From: Paenibacillus sp. FSL R5-0623
Lineage (GTDB): Bacteria; Bacillota; Bacilli; Paenibacillales; Paenibacillaceae
DNA length: 64,000 nucleotides
Reading direction: 5' to 3'
Assembly: GCF_037974265.1 (NCBI RefSeq)
Contig: NZ_CP150233.1
Span: 434,001 to 498,000, forward strand
This document shows, in pieces, positions 26,181 through 34,455 of the stretch. The notes below the pieces were generated by a model. That model had not been told where the DNA came from. It searched no databases and saw only the letters and a program-made list of their open reading frames with translations. How positions within the stretch are numbered: the first letter of the stretch is position 1; every line of letters begins with the position of its first letter. A program made the position numbers and the translations under genes.

Positions 26181-26957
26181 TTAACGTTTTTTGCGACGCG
26201 TCGCCAGAGCGATTCCCAGGAAGGACAGAATCAGAGCCAGGATAGATACGATCAACGTTGCTTGTTGAAGTTTCAGCGTACCCGGGTCTGTATCCGTGTT
26301 GTTTGGTTCACCTGTAACGGTGTCATTGAGTGCATCGCCCAGCGTGGTGTCATCGTTTGCTTTGCTATCGTCGGTAGCTGCATTATCCCCAGTGGCGCCT
26401 TCTGTACCTGCACTATCGTGTCCATCGTTGGCATGACCTCCACCTGCCGCAGCATTACCAGCAGAGTCCGGATCTTCGCTAATCGTTGTGATACTGTGTG
26501 GGTTGGCATCACTTGGTTGGCCTGTCCATTCTACAATACTGCCATCACTGTAGTATTGGAAGGCATCCCAAGCTACTTCAGCTTCCGCCTTAGGGTTCTG
26601 TGCAACGAAGTTGAACTGCTGGAATTGTCCTGCCAGAATTCCCTCGTTATCGCCGTCAATTTCCCATGTGATCGATGTTACTTCATTGGAATCGTTCTTC
26701 TCCGTGGTGATTTTCCAGCCAGCCAGTGGTTGATATTGCTTGAATGCAACACCTTCCGGAACTTTCATGGTGATCTTGGTCGTAGGCAGTTCTTTCTCGG
26801 ATGGAATCTTAATCGTGTACGTCTGCCATGCGCTTGTCTGTGCAACGGATGGGCTAACGGTAACGTGAGCGCTCGCGAATCCGGCGAATAACATGAATGC
26901 TGCGGTACCTGTTGCGATAGTGGATGTTAGTTTGGAAATCCATGATGTTTTCTTCAA
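26181..26957 (-). CDS. YcnI-like copper-binding protein (DUF1775)
   Basis: 258 residues. Signal peptide ending FASA; the mature chain starts HVTVSP, the exposed N-terminal His that binds Cu(II) in YcnI. The domain continues WQTYTIKIPSEKELPTTKI and includes EVAWDAFQYYSDGSIVEWTG. A Gly/Asp/Asn-rich linker leads to a C-terminal membrane helix and RRKKR tail, so it is anchored outside the cell. The YcnJ-like gene lies upstream in the same direction, but a repeat of about 200 bp separates them. Confidence 0.92.
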   Translation of the reverse strand: MKKTSWISKLTSTIATGTAAFMLFAGFASAHVTVSPSVAQTSAWQTYTIKIPSEKELPTTKITMKVPEGVAFKQYQPLAGWKITTEKNDSNEVTSITWEIDGDNEGILAGQFQQFNFVAQNPKAEAEVAWDAFQYYSDGSIVEWTGQPSDANPHSITTISEDPDSAGNAAAGGGHANDGHDSAGTEGATGDNAATDDSKANDDTTLGDALNDTVTGEPNNTDTDPGTLKLQQATLIVSILALILSFLGIALATRRKKR

Positions 26958-27029
26958 AATAAATAACCCCTTTCAGTTCTTATCATATATGATTCGGCCC
27001 ATTCTCTTAAATGAGTGTCTACGTTCTGC

Positions 27030-27345
27030 AAAGGCACCGTTCGGTTACGAATGGTTCTTTCGATCACCGTTATTCCCGGATTTTTTTGATTCAACTATAT
27101 AAATTGAACTAAAGATGGTTTACACATGCAATCCGATGACAGAATAACCTTCCAATCGCTGTTATCCCCAGATTTTTTGATTCCCTTTTCTTAAGGGGAA
27201 AATCTGTTGATAAAGGCGAACGCTTCGCTTTTTCAGGTTTTTTCTGTCCTCTCCGTTTCAGTGTAAATAATAGTTCAATTTATATAGTAATAAGTTGAAA
27301 TCCGGGAATAAAAGCGCGTGCTTCGCTTCTCCAGAATCAATTTCG
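27030..27345. repeat. Older degraded palindromic element, split by insertion
   Basis: Left part: GATCACCGTTATTCCCGGATTTTTTTGATTCAAC up to about 27093 resembles the left arm of the 190-bp family. Right part: AGTTGAAATCCGGG and AAGCGCGTGCTTCGCTTCT after 27291 resembles its right arm. The inner copy 27094-27288 sits in the loop between them. Outer borders are approximate. Confidence 0.6.
27094..27288. repeat. Palindromic repeat element, copy A
   Basis: 195 bp bounded by perfect 17-base inverted repeats (ACTATATAAATTGAACT / AGTTCAATTTATATAGT). Inside, GATGACAGAATAACCTTCC and CGCTGTTATCCCCAGATTTTT pair imperfectly with AAAATCTGTTGATAAAGGCG and TTTTTTCTGTCCTC. No coding capacity, so MITE-like. Copies B and C are at 50524 and 53745. 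Confidence 0.85.
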
Positions 27346-27418
27346 TATTCTTCACTACATTTGCAGTTTGTAGAAACACTAATTTTAGATTGGGTCACTC
27401 AATATAAACGTTGTGTAA

Positions 27419-29134
27419 CTATGGCTTGGCGGTATCAATCTCAAATTCGGCATCCAGTGCATCCAACGTTTTGGTCAGGAGATGTACCTTGATATTCCAA
27501 CGTCCAGGCATGGAGATGTAATCTTCAGCCTTGTACACACCAGTATCATTTTTCGGAATGGTGATCTCATAGATCCCCATATCCATGTCCAGATGTGTGA
27601 GTGACAGGGTGATCTGTTCCAGATCATTAACGATACTGCCATCTGCACGTTTCACATCGACTTCAAATTGGTTCTCTCCCGTTATATTGGGACTCACCTG
27701 AAGTGTGATCGCCGAGCCATCTTCTGTAGTTTTTGTCTCCTGATACGGACCGACCGCTGCTGGTTGTCCCGGAGACAAATGTGTCAGCACGGCAGCAAGA
27801 GCGAGAATCACAGCACCAGTAGCAAGCTCGGCTTTCAGGCTGCCGGATAATCTGCTTCCCGTAGCTGCTCTTGCCAATCTGGCATGACGCCATGCAAAGA
27901 GAATCATCACAATCAGCAGGACGACCTTGCCGATCAGAACAAGGCCATAGGCTGTAGTGAACAGGGAGGTCAGCACGGGTTCGGGCAGAATAATCAGACT
28001 GCTGTATATCCCTGTAGCAACCAGAGCGGCTACGGCGCCAATCCCCCAGGCGGTAAACCTGCGAATAGCAACCCAGTAAACTTCTCCTCGCACCTTCGAT
28101 GGCAGCTTGTCTGCCATTGGGGGCAGACATATCGCCATGGCGGTTAGTGCGCCAATCCAGAAAGCAGCACCAATCAGATGTATGAAATCCATGGCAATCG
28201 CCAGCTCACGTTGATCCGCCGCAGCCGGATGTCCCGTCATGGCATGCGTGAACAGCCATCCAAGCACAAGCACGAGTGAGCCGTAAGAAGACCAGATGCG
28301 AGCACGGATGGATCGATCGCGATCATATCCGGAGAGAATCGTGACAGCCAGCAGCAGTACAATGAGTATCTGTAACATCCAGATCTGACCAAAGGATGTC
28401 AGCTTGAGCGCACTTCCGATCAGTCCCCAGCTTAGTTCGTTCAGAGCCACACCAGATTCATACAATGTATTCAGTGGCAGGCTGACCAAGGCGGCAAAGG
28501 AAGCAGCAGCATAGCTGATCCATAACAATCTGTAGCTACCCGGAACGTCCATAGGTTCGCTTGTCATGGATGTCGGTGCAATTCGCAGCAGCAAGAATGC
28601 AAGTGTCCCAAGAATGACAGACAATCCGAGATACTGAATCCAGTCGGTCAAGGATACGATCCATTTGAGCGGTCCACCTGTTGAGCCGGAACCGGATGTA
28701 AGATCACTCAGCCCGGCAGGGGAGCCGGATGGCTCACCAATATGGAAAACATATGCCCCTTGGATGGGGTGCCCATCGGCAGATACAGCTTTCCAGTTAA
28801 CGGCATATGTACCGTTCCCGAGTCCAGCCTGAAGGCCAGTCTCCAGAATATGAGGGCGATCCACATCAATCTGTACATTTCCATCGTCTGCCTGATTACC
28901 GTCAGGTCCGGTAATTTTGATATCATAAAAGGCCGTCTGCAAGGATTCGTTGAACTCCATCGTCAGCCGCTCCGGAGCAGCTACGAGGATCTCATTTTCT
29001 CCTGGCGAAGCCTTAACAATATAAGCATGGGCAGATGCCCACTGTGGCATAACAAGGCAGCATACGAGCAACAGGCAGGTGACCAATGCCCAGTGCCGTT
29101 TGCCCCATTTCAGGGTAAAGCGTGTAAAAATCAA
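27419..29134 (-). CDS. YcnJ-like copper protein, CopC-CopD fusion
   Basis: 571 residues from TTG behind GAGGGTGATG. Signal peptide ending WASA with mature HAYIVKASPGENE: a CopC domain with N-terminal His and later Asp/His of the Cu site (KAVSADGHPIQGAYVFHIGE). Then eight or so membrane helices of CopD type, and a C-terminal extracytoplasmic domain (VSPNITGENQFEVDVKRADG) like YtkA/FixH. In Bacillus YcnJ imports copper with YcnI. A TATAAT (plus 29199-29204, minus strand) upstream is a candidate -10 box. Confidence 0.92.
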   Translation of the reverse strand: MIFTRFTLKWGKRHWALVTCLLLVCCLVMPQWASAHAYIVKASPGENEILVAAPERLTMEFNESLQTAFYDIKITGPDGNQADDGNVQIDVDRPHILETGLQAGLGNGTYAVNWKAVSADGHPIQGAYVFHIGEPSGSPAGLSDLTSGSGSTGGPLKWIVSLTDWIQYLGLSVILGTLAFLLLRIAPTSMTSEPMDVPGSYRLLWISYAAASFAALVSLPLNTLYESGVALNELSWGLIGSALKLTSFGQIWMLQILIVLLLAVTILSGYDRDRSIRARIWSSYGSLVLVLGWLFTHAMTGHPAAADQRELAIAMDFIHLIGAAFWIGALTAMAICLPPMADKLPSKVRGEVYWVAIRRFTAWGIGAVAALVATGIYSSLIILPEPVLTSLFTTAYGLVLIGKVVLLIVMILFAWRHARLARAATGSRLSGSLKAELATGAVILALAAVLTHLSPGQPAAVGPYQETKTTEDGSAITLQVSPNITGENQFEVDVKRADGSIVNDLEQITLSLTHLDMDMGIYEITIPKNDTGVYKAEDYISMPGRWNIKVHLLTKTLDALDAEFEIDTAKP

Positions 29135-29384
29135 AAAATCATCACCCTCAGGTTATAGATTTGTAGTCATTCATGGTCCTTTAAGCATAATCTAACCCAT
29201 TATAACTTTGTCCAAAATGACTGCGTATGACTACATTGGGCTATAAAAAAACGATTTGGTCTACATAAATGTGACAAAAGCATGAATGTGTATGTTGCAG
29301 AACAACATCTCGTCTCATATTACAAATCTCATATAGGTATGTGTTACGTTCGTGCTACCATTCACATATCACTACGAAACTGCG

Positions 29385-30041
29385 CTATTTGCGAAGTTTA
29401 CGTCCCGCAAGCCCGCTCTCTAGCGCATAGCGGGTGAGTTGTACCCGATTTTCAAGCTGGAGCTTCTGCAAAATGTTTTTGAGATGATTCTTCACGGTCT
29501 GGTCTGAAATACCGAGTTGATCGGCAATCTCCCGATTGGTATATCCCGCGGATACCCATTGCAGGATCTCAAGTTCCCGCGCCGTTAGCGGGTTATCTTG
29601 CACATCTTCACTGCGTGGTGCGGGAAACTCCTGCAAAATCCGGTAGGCCAGTTCCTTACTGAGGGGTGCGTCGTCACTGACGATGGCGCGCAGGTATTCA
29701 AGCCAGGTGGAAGGTGTTAGATTTTTGAGCAAATAGCCTTGAGCGCCTTGTTTCAGTGCTTCGAACAGAAACGTCACATCATCCGATACTGTGACCATAA
29801 CAACAATAACATAAGGGAATCGCAGCTTGATCTGACGGGTGGCTTCCAGTCCATCCATGCCCGGCATCTGCACGTCCATCAGGATCAGGTCGGGCATCCA
29901 TTGCCCGGTGAGCTCCAACGCTTCCTGTCCATTCGAAGCTGTACCAATCACTTCAAACAGGCTGTCCTCGGATAAAATGCTACAGATCGCTTCCCGCGCA
30001 TGCGCATGATCATCAACAACCAATACACGTACATGTTCCAT
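29385..30041 (-). CDS. LuxR/NarL-family response regulator
   Basis: 218 residues. Receiver domain with VDDHAHAREAI and phospho-Asp in LILMDVQMPGMDG, Lys in YLLKNL; C-terminal LuxR helix-turn-helix (LTARELEILQWVSAGYTNREIADQLGISDQTVKNHLKNILQKL). Pairs with the kinase gene one base upstream. Because it directly precedes the copper genes on the same strand, regulation of ycnJ/ycnI is possible but unproven. Confidence 0.93.
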   Translation of the reverse strand: MEHVRVLVVDDHAHAREAICSILSEDSLFEVIGTASNGQEALELTGQWMPDLILMDVQMPGMDGLEATRQIKLRFPYVIVVMVTVSDDVTFLFEALKQGAQGYLLKNLTPSTWLEYLRAIVSDDAPLSKELAYRILQEFPAPRSEDVQDNPLTARELEILQWVSAGYTNREIADQLGISDQTVKNHLKNILQKLQLENRVQLTRYALESGLAGRKLRK

Positions 30042-30042
30042 A

Positions 30043-30873
30043 TTAAGTATGCTCCTTTCCTACCGTCATTCGGGTATGCCCCGGTCTTGAATCGAGGGTA
30101 AAAGACCAACCCATCTCGGCAGCACGCTCCTTCGTAATTCGCAGTCCGTACCGATCCTTCAGATGAAGAGGATCTCCACGTAGTCCATTCCCATTATCCT
30201 GAATATAAATGAACCAGGCAATTGGGTTACCTTCCGCGTGAACCTGAACGCGGGTAGCCTGCGCATGTTTGCGTACATTCAGTAAACCTTCGCGGATACA
30301 GGCGAGCAGTTCCACTTGCTCCTTGGCAGAGAACGTTACACCACTGAGGTCCCAATGAATCTGTGCACCAGGTACCGTTTCTTTGACGAGAACTTCGACC
30401 TGCGCATGCAGTGAAATAATTTCTGATGTTAGCGTAGAGGAGGGAACAAAACGCAACTGGGCAATCGCTTGCCTTACATATGTATTGACTTCATGCACGG
30501 TTTTTTGAATCTCTTGGATCTCATGCTCATGTCCGCTCCCTGCCAGACTACGGCCTGCTTTATCGGTCTTCACGGACAGCAAGAAAAGAGACTGAGATAT
30601 GCCGTCGTGAAGTTCCCGTGCCAATTGGTCACGAGCTTCCAGCGCTGCTTTCGCTGCACGTTCCTGCTCCAGAGCAGCCCTGGCACCTTCGAGCATGTGG
30701 AACAATCGGCTGAGCAGTGTCACGCTGACGAGGTAAACGATGACGGGTGTTAACCAGTTTCCAGCGTCCATCGAAAGGTATGGCATCAGAAACTGATGGC
30801 GAATATATTCCCAGATGCCAACCGTGAAAGTGGGGATCAGCAGAATCATCCATTTAATTTGTTTATAGGACAT
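30043..30873 (-). CDS. Sensor histidine kinase, HisKA_3 (NarX/DesK) type
   Basis: 276 residues. Two hydrophobic N-terminal segments (about 8-24 and 42-60) with almost no extracellular loop, a coiled linker, then the H-box ARELHDGISQSLFLLSVK and HATPase with REGLLNVRKHAQATRV and DNGNGLRG. The lack of an external domain suggests sensing within the membrane or a cytoplasmic cue. Coupled to its regulator gene. Confidence 0.9.
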   Translation of the reverse strand: MSYKQIKWMILLIPTFTVGIWEYIRHQFLMPYLSMDAGNWLTPVIVYLVSVTLLSRLFHMLEGARAALEQERAAKAALEARDQLARELHDGISQSLFLLSVKTDKAGRSLAGSGHEHEIQEIQKTVHEVNTYVRQAIAQLRFVPSSTLTSEIISLHAQVEVLVKETVPGAQIHWDLSGVTFSAKEQVELLACIREGLLNVRKHAQATRVQVHAEGNPIAWFIYIQDNGNGLRGDPLHLKDRYGLRITKERAAEMGWSFTLDSRPGHTRMTVGKEHT

Positions 30874-31177
30874 GAATGCAGAACTCCTTTGATCTAGGAT
30901 TAGCTTAATTAGGTACTTTATTTATACAGGGATGGGACCATTATAACGCAAGCTTGTCCAAGACCCTAGTCTGTGTATTTGGAGAAAGCTGGGGAGGATC
31001 AGGGAGTATTTAGAAGGATATCTAAGAATGATAAGGGGTGAAATGTTGTCACGCTAGGTGAGGGTTGGTGTGAACAGCTGAGGAAGGCTGAGTCCGTTTT
31101 CCCTATCGGAGAAGGTCCTCTATACTTATATAGAACGTGAATTCATTACAAAACATGTTAAGGAGTGAAGCAACAAC
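30874..31177. other. Divergent intergenic region
   Basis: Between the sensor kinase (minus) and the 55-residue gene (plus). No gene seen. The plus-strand AGGAGTG at 31161 is the ribosome site of the small gene; CTATACTTATATAG near 31120 may include its -10 box. Confidence 0.35.
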
Positions 31178-31345
31178 ATGAGTCAAGAAGTATTGGAACG
31201 TCGCAGTGAATTGCTCAAAAAGAACATTCACCAGATGCTTGTTCAAGACAATCAGCACGGTATCAGTCGCCAAGACAACATGTTTTTGCAGCAGATGATC
31301 AAAGAGCTGCATCAGACCTCACATGAACTGAATACCAAATCTTAA
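31178..31345 (+). CDS. Small helical hypothetical protein, 55 aa
   Basis: ATG at 31178 behind AAGGAGTG with ideal spacing; 55 residues beginning MSQEVLERRSELLKKNIHQM and ending HELNTKS. Two amphipathic helices, Gln/His-rich, no Cys, no membrane segment. The antisense frame on the other strand is longer but has no ribosome site. No family recognised. Followed by a terminator-like hairpin at 31408. Confidence 0.7.
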   Translation: MSQEVLERRSELLKKNIHQMLVQDNQHGISRQDNMFLQQMIKELHQTSHELNTKS

Positions 31346-31407
31346 TGTAGAATCTGCACGAGAATGAAGCTGTCTGGTGTACGATTCATTCCATGAAAAT
31401 GAAATTG

Positions 31408-31442
31408 GCGCTATCTCCGATCAGACCGGGGATAGCGCTTTG
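31408..31442. terminator. Hairpin between convergent genes
   Basis: GCGCTATC and GATAGCGC arms with inner CCG/CGG pairs; only a short T tail on the plus strand (CTTTGACTT). Probable terminator of the small gene. Confidence 0.5.
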
Positions 31443-31478
31443 ACTTGTTTAGGGCTTATAGAAGAAGCTCCGTTCATC

Positions 31479-33311
31479 TTACTGCAACTGTTGCTGAGCG
31501 GTTCTTTTCTCAATATATTGAATGAACAACTCGGCAAGCTCCGGATCGAACTGTGAACCCGAACATGCGCGTAGCTCCCGAATCGCTTCTTCCACGTTCT
31601 TGGTTTCCTGATATGGCCGCTCTGTCGTCATGGCATCAAAGGAGTCAATCACGGTCAGCATCCGGCACAGCCGGGGAATCTCGTTACCCTTCAGGCCATA
31701 AGGATAGCCTTTGCCATCATAGCGCTCGTGGTGAAGTTCAATATACGGAATCAGATCGGCGAAGCGATCGTTCGTGATCACCATTTTTTTGCCCCAGGTG
31801 ACATGTCCTTTGATCGTTTCCCATTCTTCTGCAGTGAGCTTGTCCTTTTTGTTCAGAATGGACCAAGGAATCTCCAGTTTTCCGATGTCATGAATCAGTG
31901 CTCCCAGCACGAAACGACGTTTTTCCGCATTGTCTAGTGCAAGCAATTCACTGATATCCAGTGCATATTTGTAGACCCGTTTGGAATGTTTAAACGTATC
32001 CATATCCTTGTATCTGAACAGATTGAGCTGCTGCTCGATGTCACGAACGTCCTGTACCAGATCAATCTCGTGTTCCATGCCATCATTGCTGCCGTGGCGG
32101 TGCACGTTGTTCTTGCCCTGTTTCTTCGCATAATACAGTGCTTTATCCGCCTGATCTACGAGCTGGGATTTGTTATACATATCCACCTGATAGGGCGCGA
32201 CGCCAGCAGAGAAGGAGAGACAACCGTGTGGAAACACTTCAACACCTTCAAATGGCGTGTCGTTCAGTTGTTTACGCAGCTTGTTCATGAACCTGTAGGA
32301 TTCGTCCAGTTCCATGCCTGGCATGAGCAAAGTAAACTCTTCCCCTCCATAACGAAAGGCGGTAACAGGTGTGCCTTCCGTCTTGCGCATCAGAAAATCT
32401 CCCAGCAGAGCCAGCAGACTGTCACCTTGTAGGTGGCCAAACCGATCGTTATACTTTTTGAAATCATCAATATCAATAAGCCCCAGACAGAGCGGCGTTC
32501 CCTGCGTACGAGCGGTAGTCAGTTCATTTTCCAACATACTTTCAAAGTAACTGTGGTTGAACAGGCCTGTGCGTTGATCCGTGTTAGCTTTCTCCTCAAT
32601 GGTCTGATACATGACAAACAACTGCTTGAATGCATGGGAGAGCAGAATACTGAGACTCAGATACAACAACAGACCGAGCACGCCATTGTGTACAACCAGA
32701 ATCGTCAGGACAAGCGCCAGAATCAGCGTACATAAATAAACCAGCAGGGATTCGGTTACGAATGCCCGCTTCATCTGCTGTAATGCATCCTTTGTGGAGA
32801 AATGAAAGAATAAGCCAAGTGTGATTGTGTTGATGATGAAGTAGGCTGCGAGTGCTGCAAAATAAGGAATCAGGTTATAGCCGTCCAGAGTTCCCGATTG
32901 CCCACCAGTCCACTCAAACACGGCAGCTGCTCCTGTAATCATGAGACTGTAGATGCTGAAATTGACAATGTGTTTCCACCAGGTAAGCTTGCGCTCTTTG
33001 ATTAACAGGATGATGGAGACAGGAAGCAGTACAGATAAACTGAAAGCTCCGCCAAACATGAATATACAGGCAAGGTATACCGATGAATCCATGGATTGCT
33101 GATTGCCTTTGGGTGGAATCTGGAATGTGAAATAATCCAGAATTAACGCCGCACCCAGCATGGTGTAGACCATGACCCAATCCGCCGTGGTTAGATGAAG
33201 ATAAGACCACTTGTTCATGTACAGAAAAACACCGATCCCGGTACAACTAAGCAAAATAACATACATACTGCTTCGATCTGCCTTATGGATAAGGTTACGA
33301 ATAAAGTTCAT
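31479..33311 (-). CDS. Membrane GGDEF and HD-GYP domain protein
   Basis: 610 residues. Seven or so N-terminal membrane helices (about 15-240), then a GGDEF domain with intact RYGGEEF near 320 and NDRFGHLQGD, then an HD-GYP domain with HDIGK and HHERYDGKGYP. GGDEF makes cyclic-di-GMP and HD-GYP degrades it; both key motifs are intact, so direction is unclear. Likely controls motility or surface life. The DUF5317 and 34-residue genes lie upstream on the same strand. Confidence 0.92.
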   Translation of the reverse strand: MNFIRNLIHKADRSSMYVILLSCTGIGVFLYMNKWSYLHLTTADWVMVYTMLGAALILDYFTFQIPPKGNQQSMDSSVYLACIFMFGGAFSLSVLLPVSIILLIKERKLTWWKHIVNFSIYSLMITGAAAVFEWTGGQSGTLDGYNLIPYFAALAAYFIINTITLGLFFHFSTKDALQQMKRAFVTESLLVYLCTLILALVLTILVVHNGVLGLLLYLSLSILLSHAFKQLFVMYQTIEEKANTDQRTGLFNHSYFESMLENELTTARTQGTPLCLGLIDIDDFKKYNDRFGHLQGDSLLALLGDFLMRKTEGTPVTAFRYGGEEFTLLMPGMELDESYRFMNKLRKQLNDTPFEGVEVFPHGCLSFSAGVAPYQVDMYNKSQLVDQADKALYYAKKQGKNNVHRHGSNDGMEHEIDLVQDVRDIEQQLNLFRYKDMDTFKHSKRVYKYALDISELLALDNAEKRRFVLGALIHDIGKLEIPWSILNKKDKLTAEEWETIKGHVTWGKKMVITNDRFADLIPYIELHHERYDGKGYPYGLKGNEIPRLCRMLTVIDSFDAMTTERPYQETKNVEEAIRELRACSGSQFDPELAELFIQYIEKRTAQQQLQ

Positions 33312-33423
33312 AAAAAATCTCCTGCTTGAGTTTAGTCTAATCTTGATGTGTATATAGTTGGTGTTCTTCTATAGGGATATACTATATAGATGTATAACAT
33401 ACCAAGTTGCCTGCCAAAAATCC

Positions 33424-33455
33424 AGAAAGAAAAAACAGGCCGCTGGCAGCCTGTT
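33424..33455 (-). terminator. Terminator after the 34-aa gene
   Basis: ACAGGCTGCC-AGCGGCCTGT-type stem on the minus strand followed by TTTTTTCTTTC. Separates the DUF5317 unit from the GGDEF gene. Confidence 0.8.
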
Positions 33456-33478
33456 TGTCTTGTTTGGCGGTATGGATA

Positions 33479-33583
33479 CTAGCCGCCCAGCTTGTATCCC
33501 GAAGTTAACGCTACAACGACAGAAGCCACGATGATTGCGTTGATGACAATGCGGGAATATTTCATACCTTCTAATTTTTTCAT
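33479..33583 (-). CDS. Small membrane peptide, 34 aa
   Basis: Minus-strand ATG (33583) behind GGAAGGGAGGTC: MKKLEGMKYSRIVINAIIVA followed by SVVVALTSGYKLGG and TAG. A basic start then one hydrophobic helix, ending with Gly-Gly. It lies 37 bp after the DUF5317 gene and before a terminator, so it is probably co-transcribed. No family recognised. Confidence 0.65.
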   Translation of the reverse strand: MKKLEGMKYSRIVINAIIVASVVVALTSGYKLGG

Positions 33584-33620
33584 GGAGAAGACCTCCCTTC
33601 CTTGGAGTCTACCTGTTTCT

Positions 33621-34211
33621 TCAAGCCTGATGAGTTTTAGCAGGTTGCACAGCCTTTTTGTCCCGATTCACCATCATGTATTGGATAAAAAGGAATATGC
33701 CAACGTTCATGACCACATCACCGATACTGATCACCTGAGTCCGTGGATAAGGGCTGGAGAGTGGTATGATATCACCGAGAAAAGGCAGATTTGTAGATGC
33801 ATCCATCATAAAATGCTTTGATACGGCGCCGCCTTCCCTGAGCATGTCTACATAATAGGGACCCAGTACAGCGGAGGCTTCCACAGAAACAGGCATGCGC
33901 CCACCATTTACAGCCATAACGGCAAAATTGAGAAATACCCCAATCCAGATGAGCATGAACCCGGTATGGTGTCTGTTGAGCCACAGGAAAGCGAGCCCTG
34001 TAATGTAAACGGCAGCAAAGAGATATCCATTAATGGATGCCACCCATTCGAATCGTTCCTGGAGATAGAAAATAAAGAACTGGATTAGTAACAATACAGG
34101 GAAAATCCAGCCGCTTCGCAGTTTGAGTGCTGCAAACTGGTTGAGCCCATGCCGCAACCCGCCCCGAAAAAATCCAACGATTAAGCCTAGTAGAATACCG
34201 TCATATACCAT
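33621..34211 (-). CDS. DUF5317 family membrane protein
   Basis: 196 residues, about five membrane helices, with family landmarks NGGRMPVS and a SIGDVVMNVGIFLFIQYMM tail. Start MVYDGILLGLIVGFFRGG. DUF5317 genes are often found beside GGDEF/HD-GYP genes in Firmicutes, as here. Function unknown. Confidence 0.88.
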   Translation of the reverse strand: MVYDGILLGLIVGFFRGGLRHGLNQFAALKLRSGWIFPVLLLIQFFIFYLQERFEWVASINGYLFAAVYITGLAFLWLNRHHTGFMLIWIGVFLNFAVMAVNGGRMPVSVEASAVLGPYYVDMLREGGAVSKHFMMDASTNLPFLGDIIPLSSPYPRTQVISIGDVVMNVGIFLFIQYMMVNRDKKAVQPAKTHQA

Positions 34212-34342
34212 GGAGTAACTCCTGTTCGTGCGGAGATATGCAATATGATTGCGTGTTTGTGTACATAATAGGATTCGACCTTATATTGGTAATTCCTGCA
34301 TGAGAAAAATGATTTTGTAGAAGAAATTTGCAAAATGCTGAA

Positions 34343-34404
34343 CAAAAAACCGCCTTTACGAATCTAGGGGTCGAAACCCCTGTAAAATTCGGTAAAGGAC
34401 GGCT
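34343..34404 (-). terminator. Terminator of secreted protein gene
   Basis: Outer CCGCCTTTAC/GTAAAGGACGG and inner AGGGGTCGAAACCCCT stems; the minus strand continues with TTTTTTG. Confidence 0.7.
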
Positions 34405-34455
34405 GCTTATGGTGCCAAAATACGAGCTTTAATTCGGTTAAAGACGGAATTTATT

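Larger units (their letters stand above)
26958..27418. other. Intergenic region filled by nested palindromic repeats
   Basis: Between the YcnJ-like and YcnI-like genes, both minus. The first bases carry the YcnI ribosome site (plus CCCCTTTCAG). The rest is the inner palindromic element at 27094-27288 and remains of an older related element on both sides. No gene seen. Confidence 0.7.
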
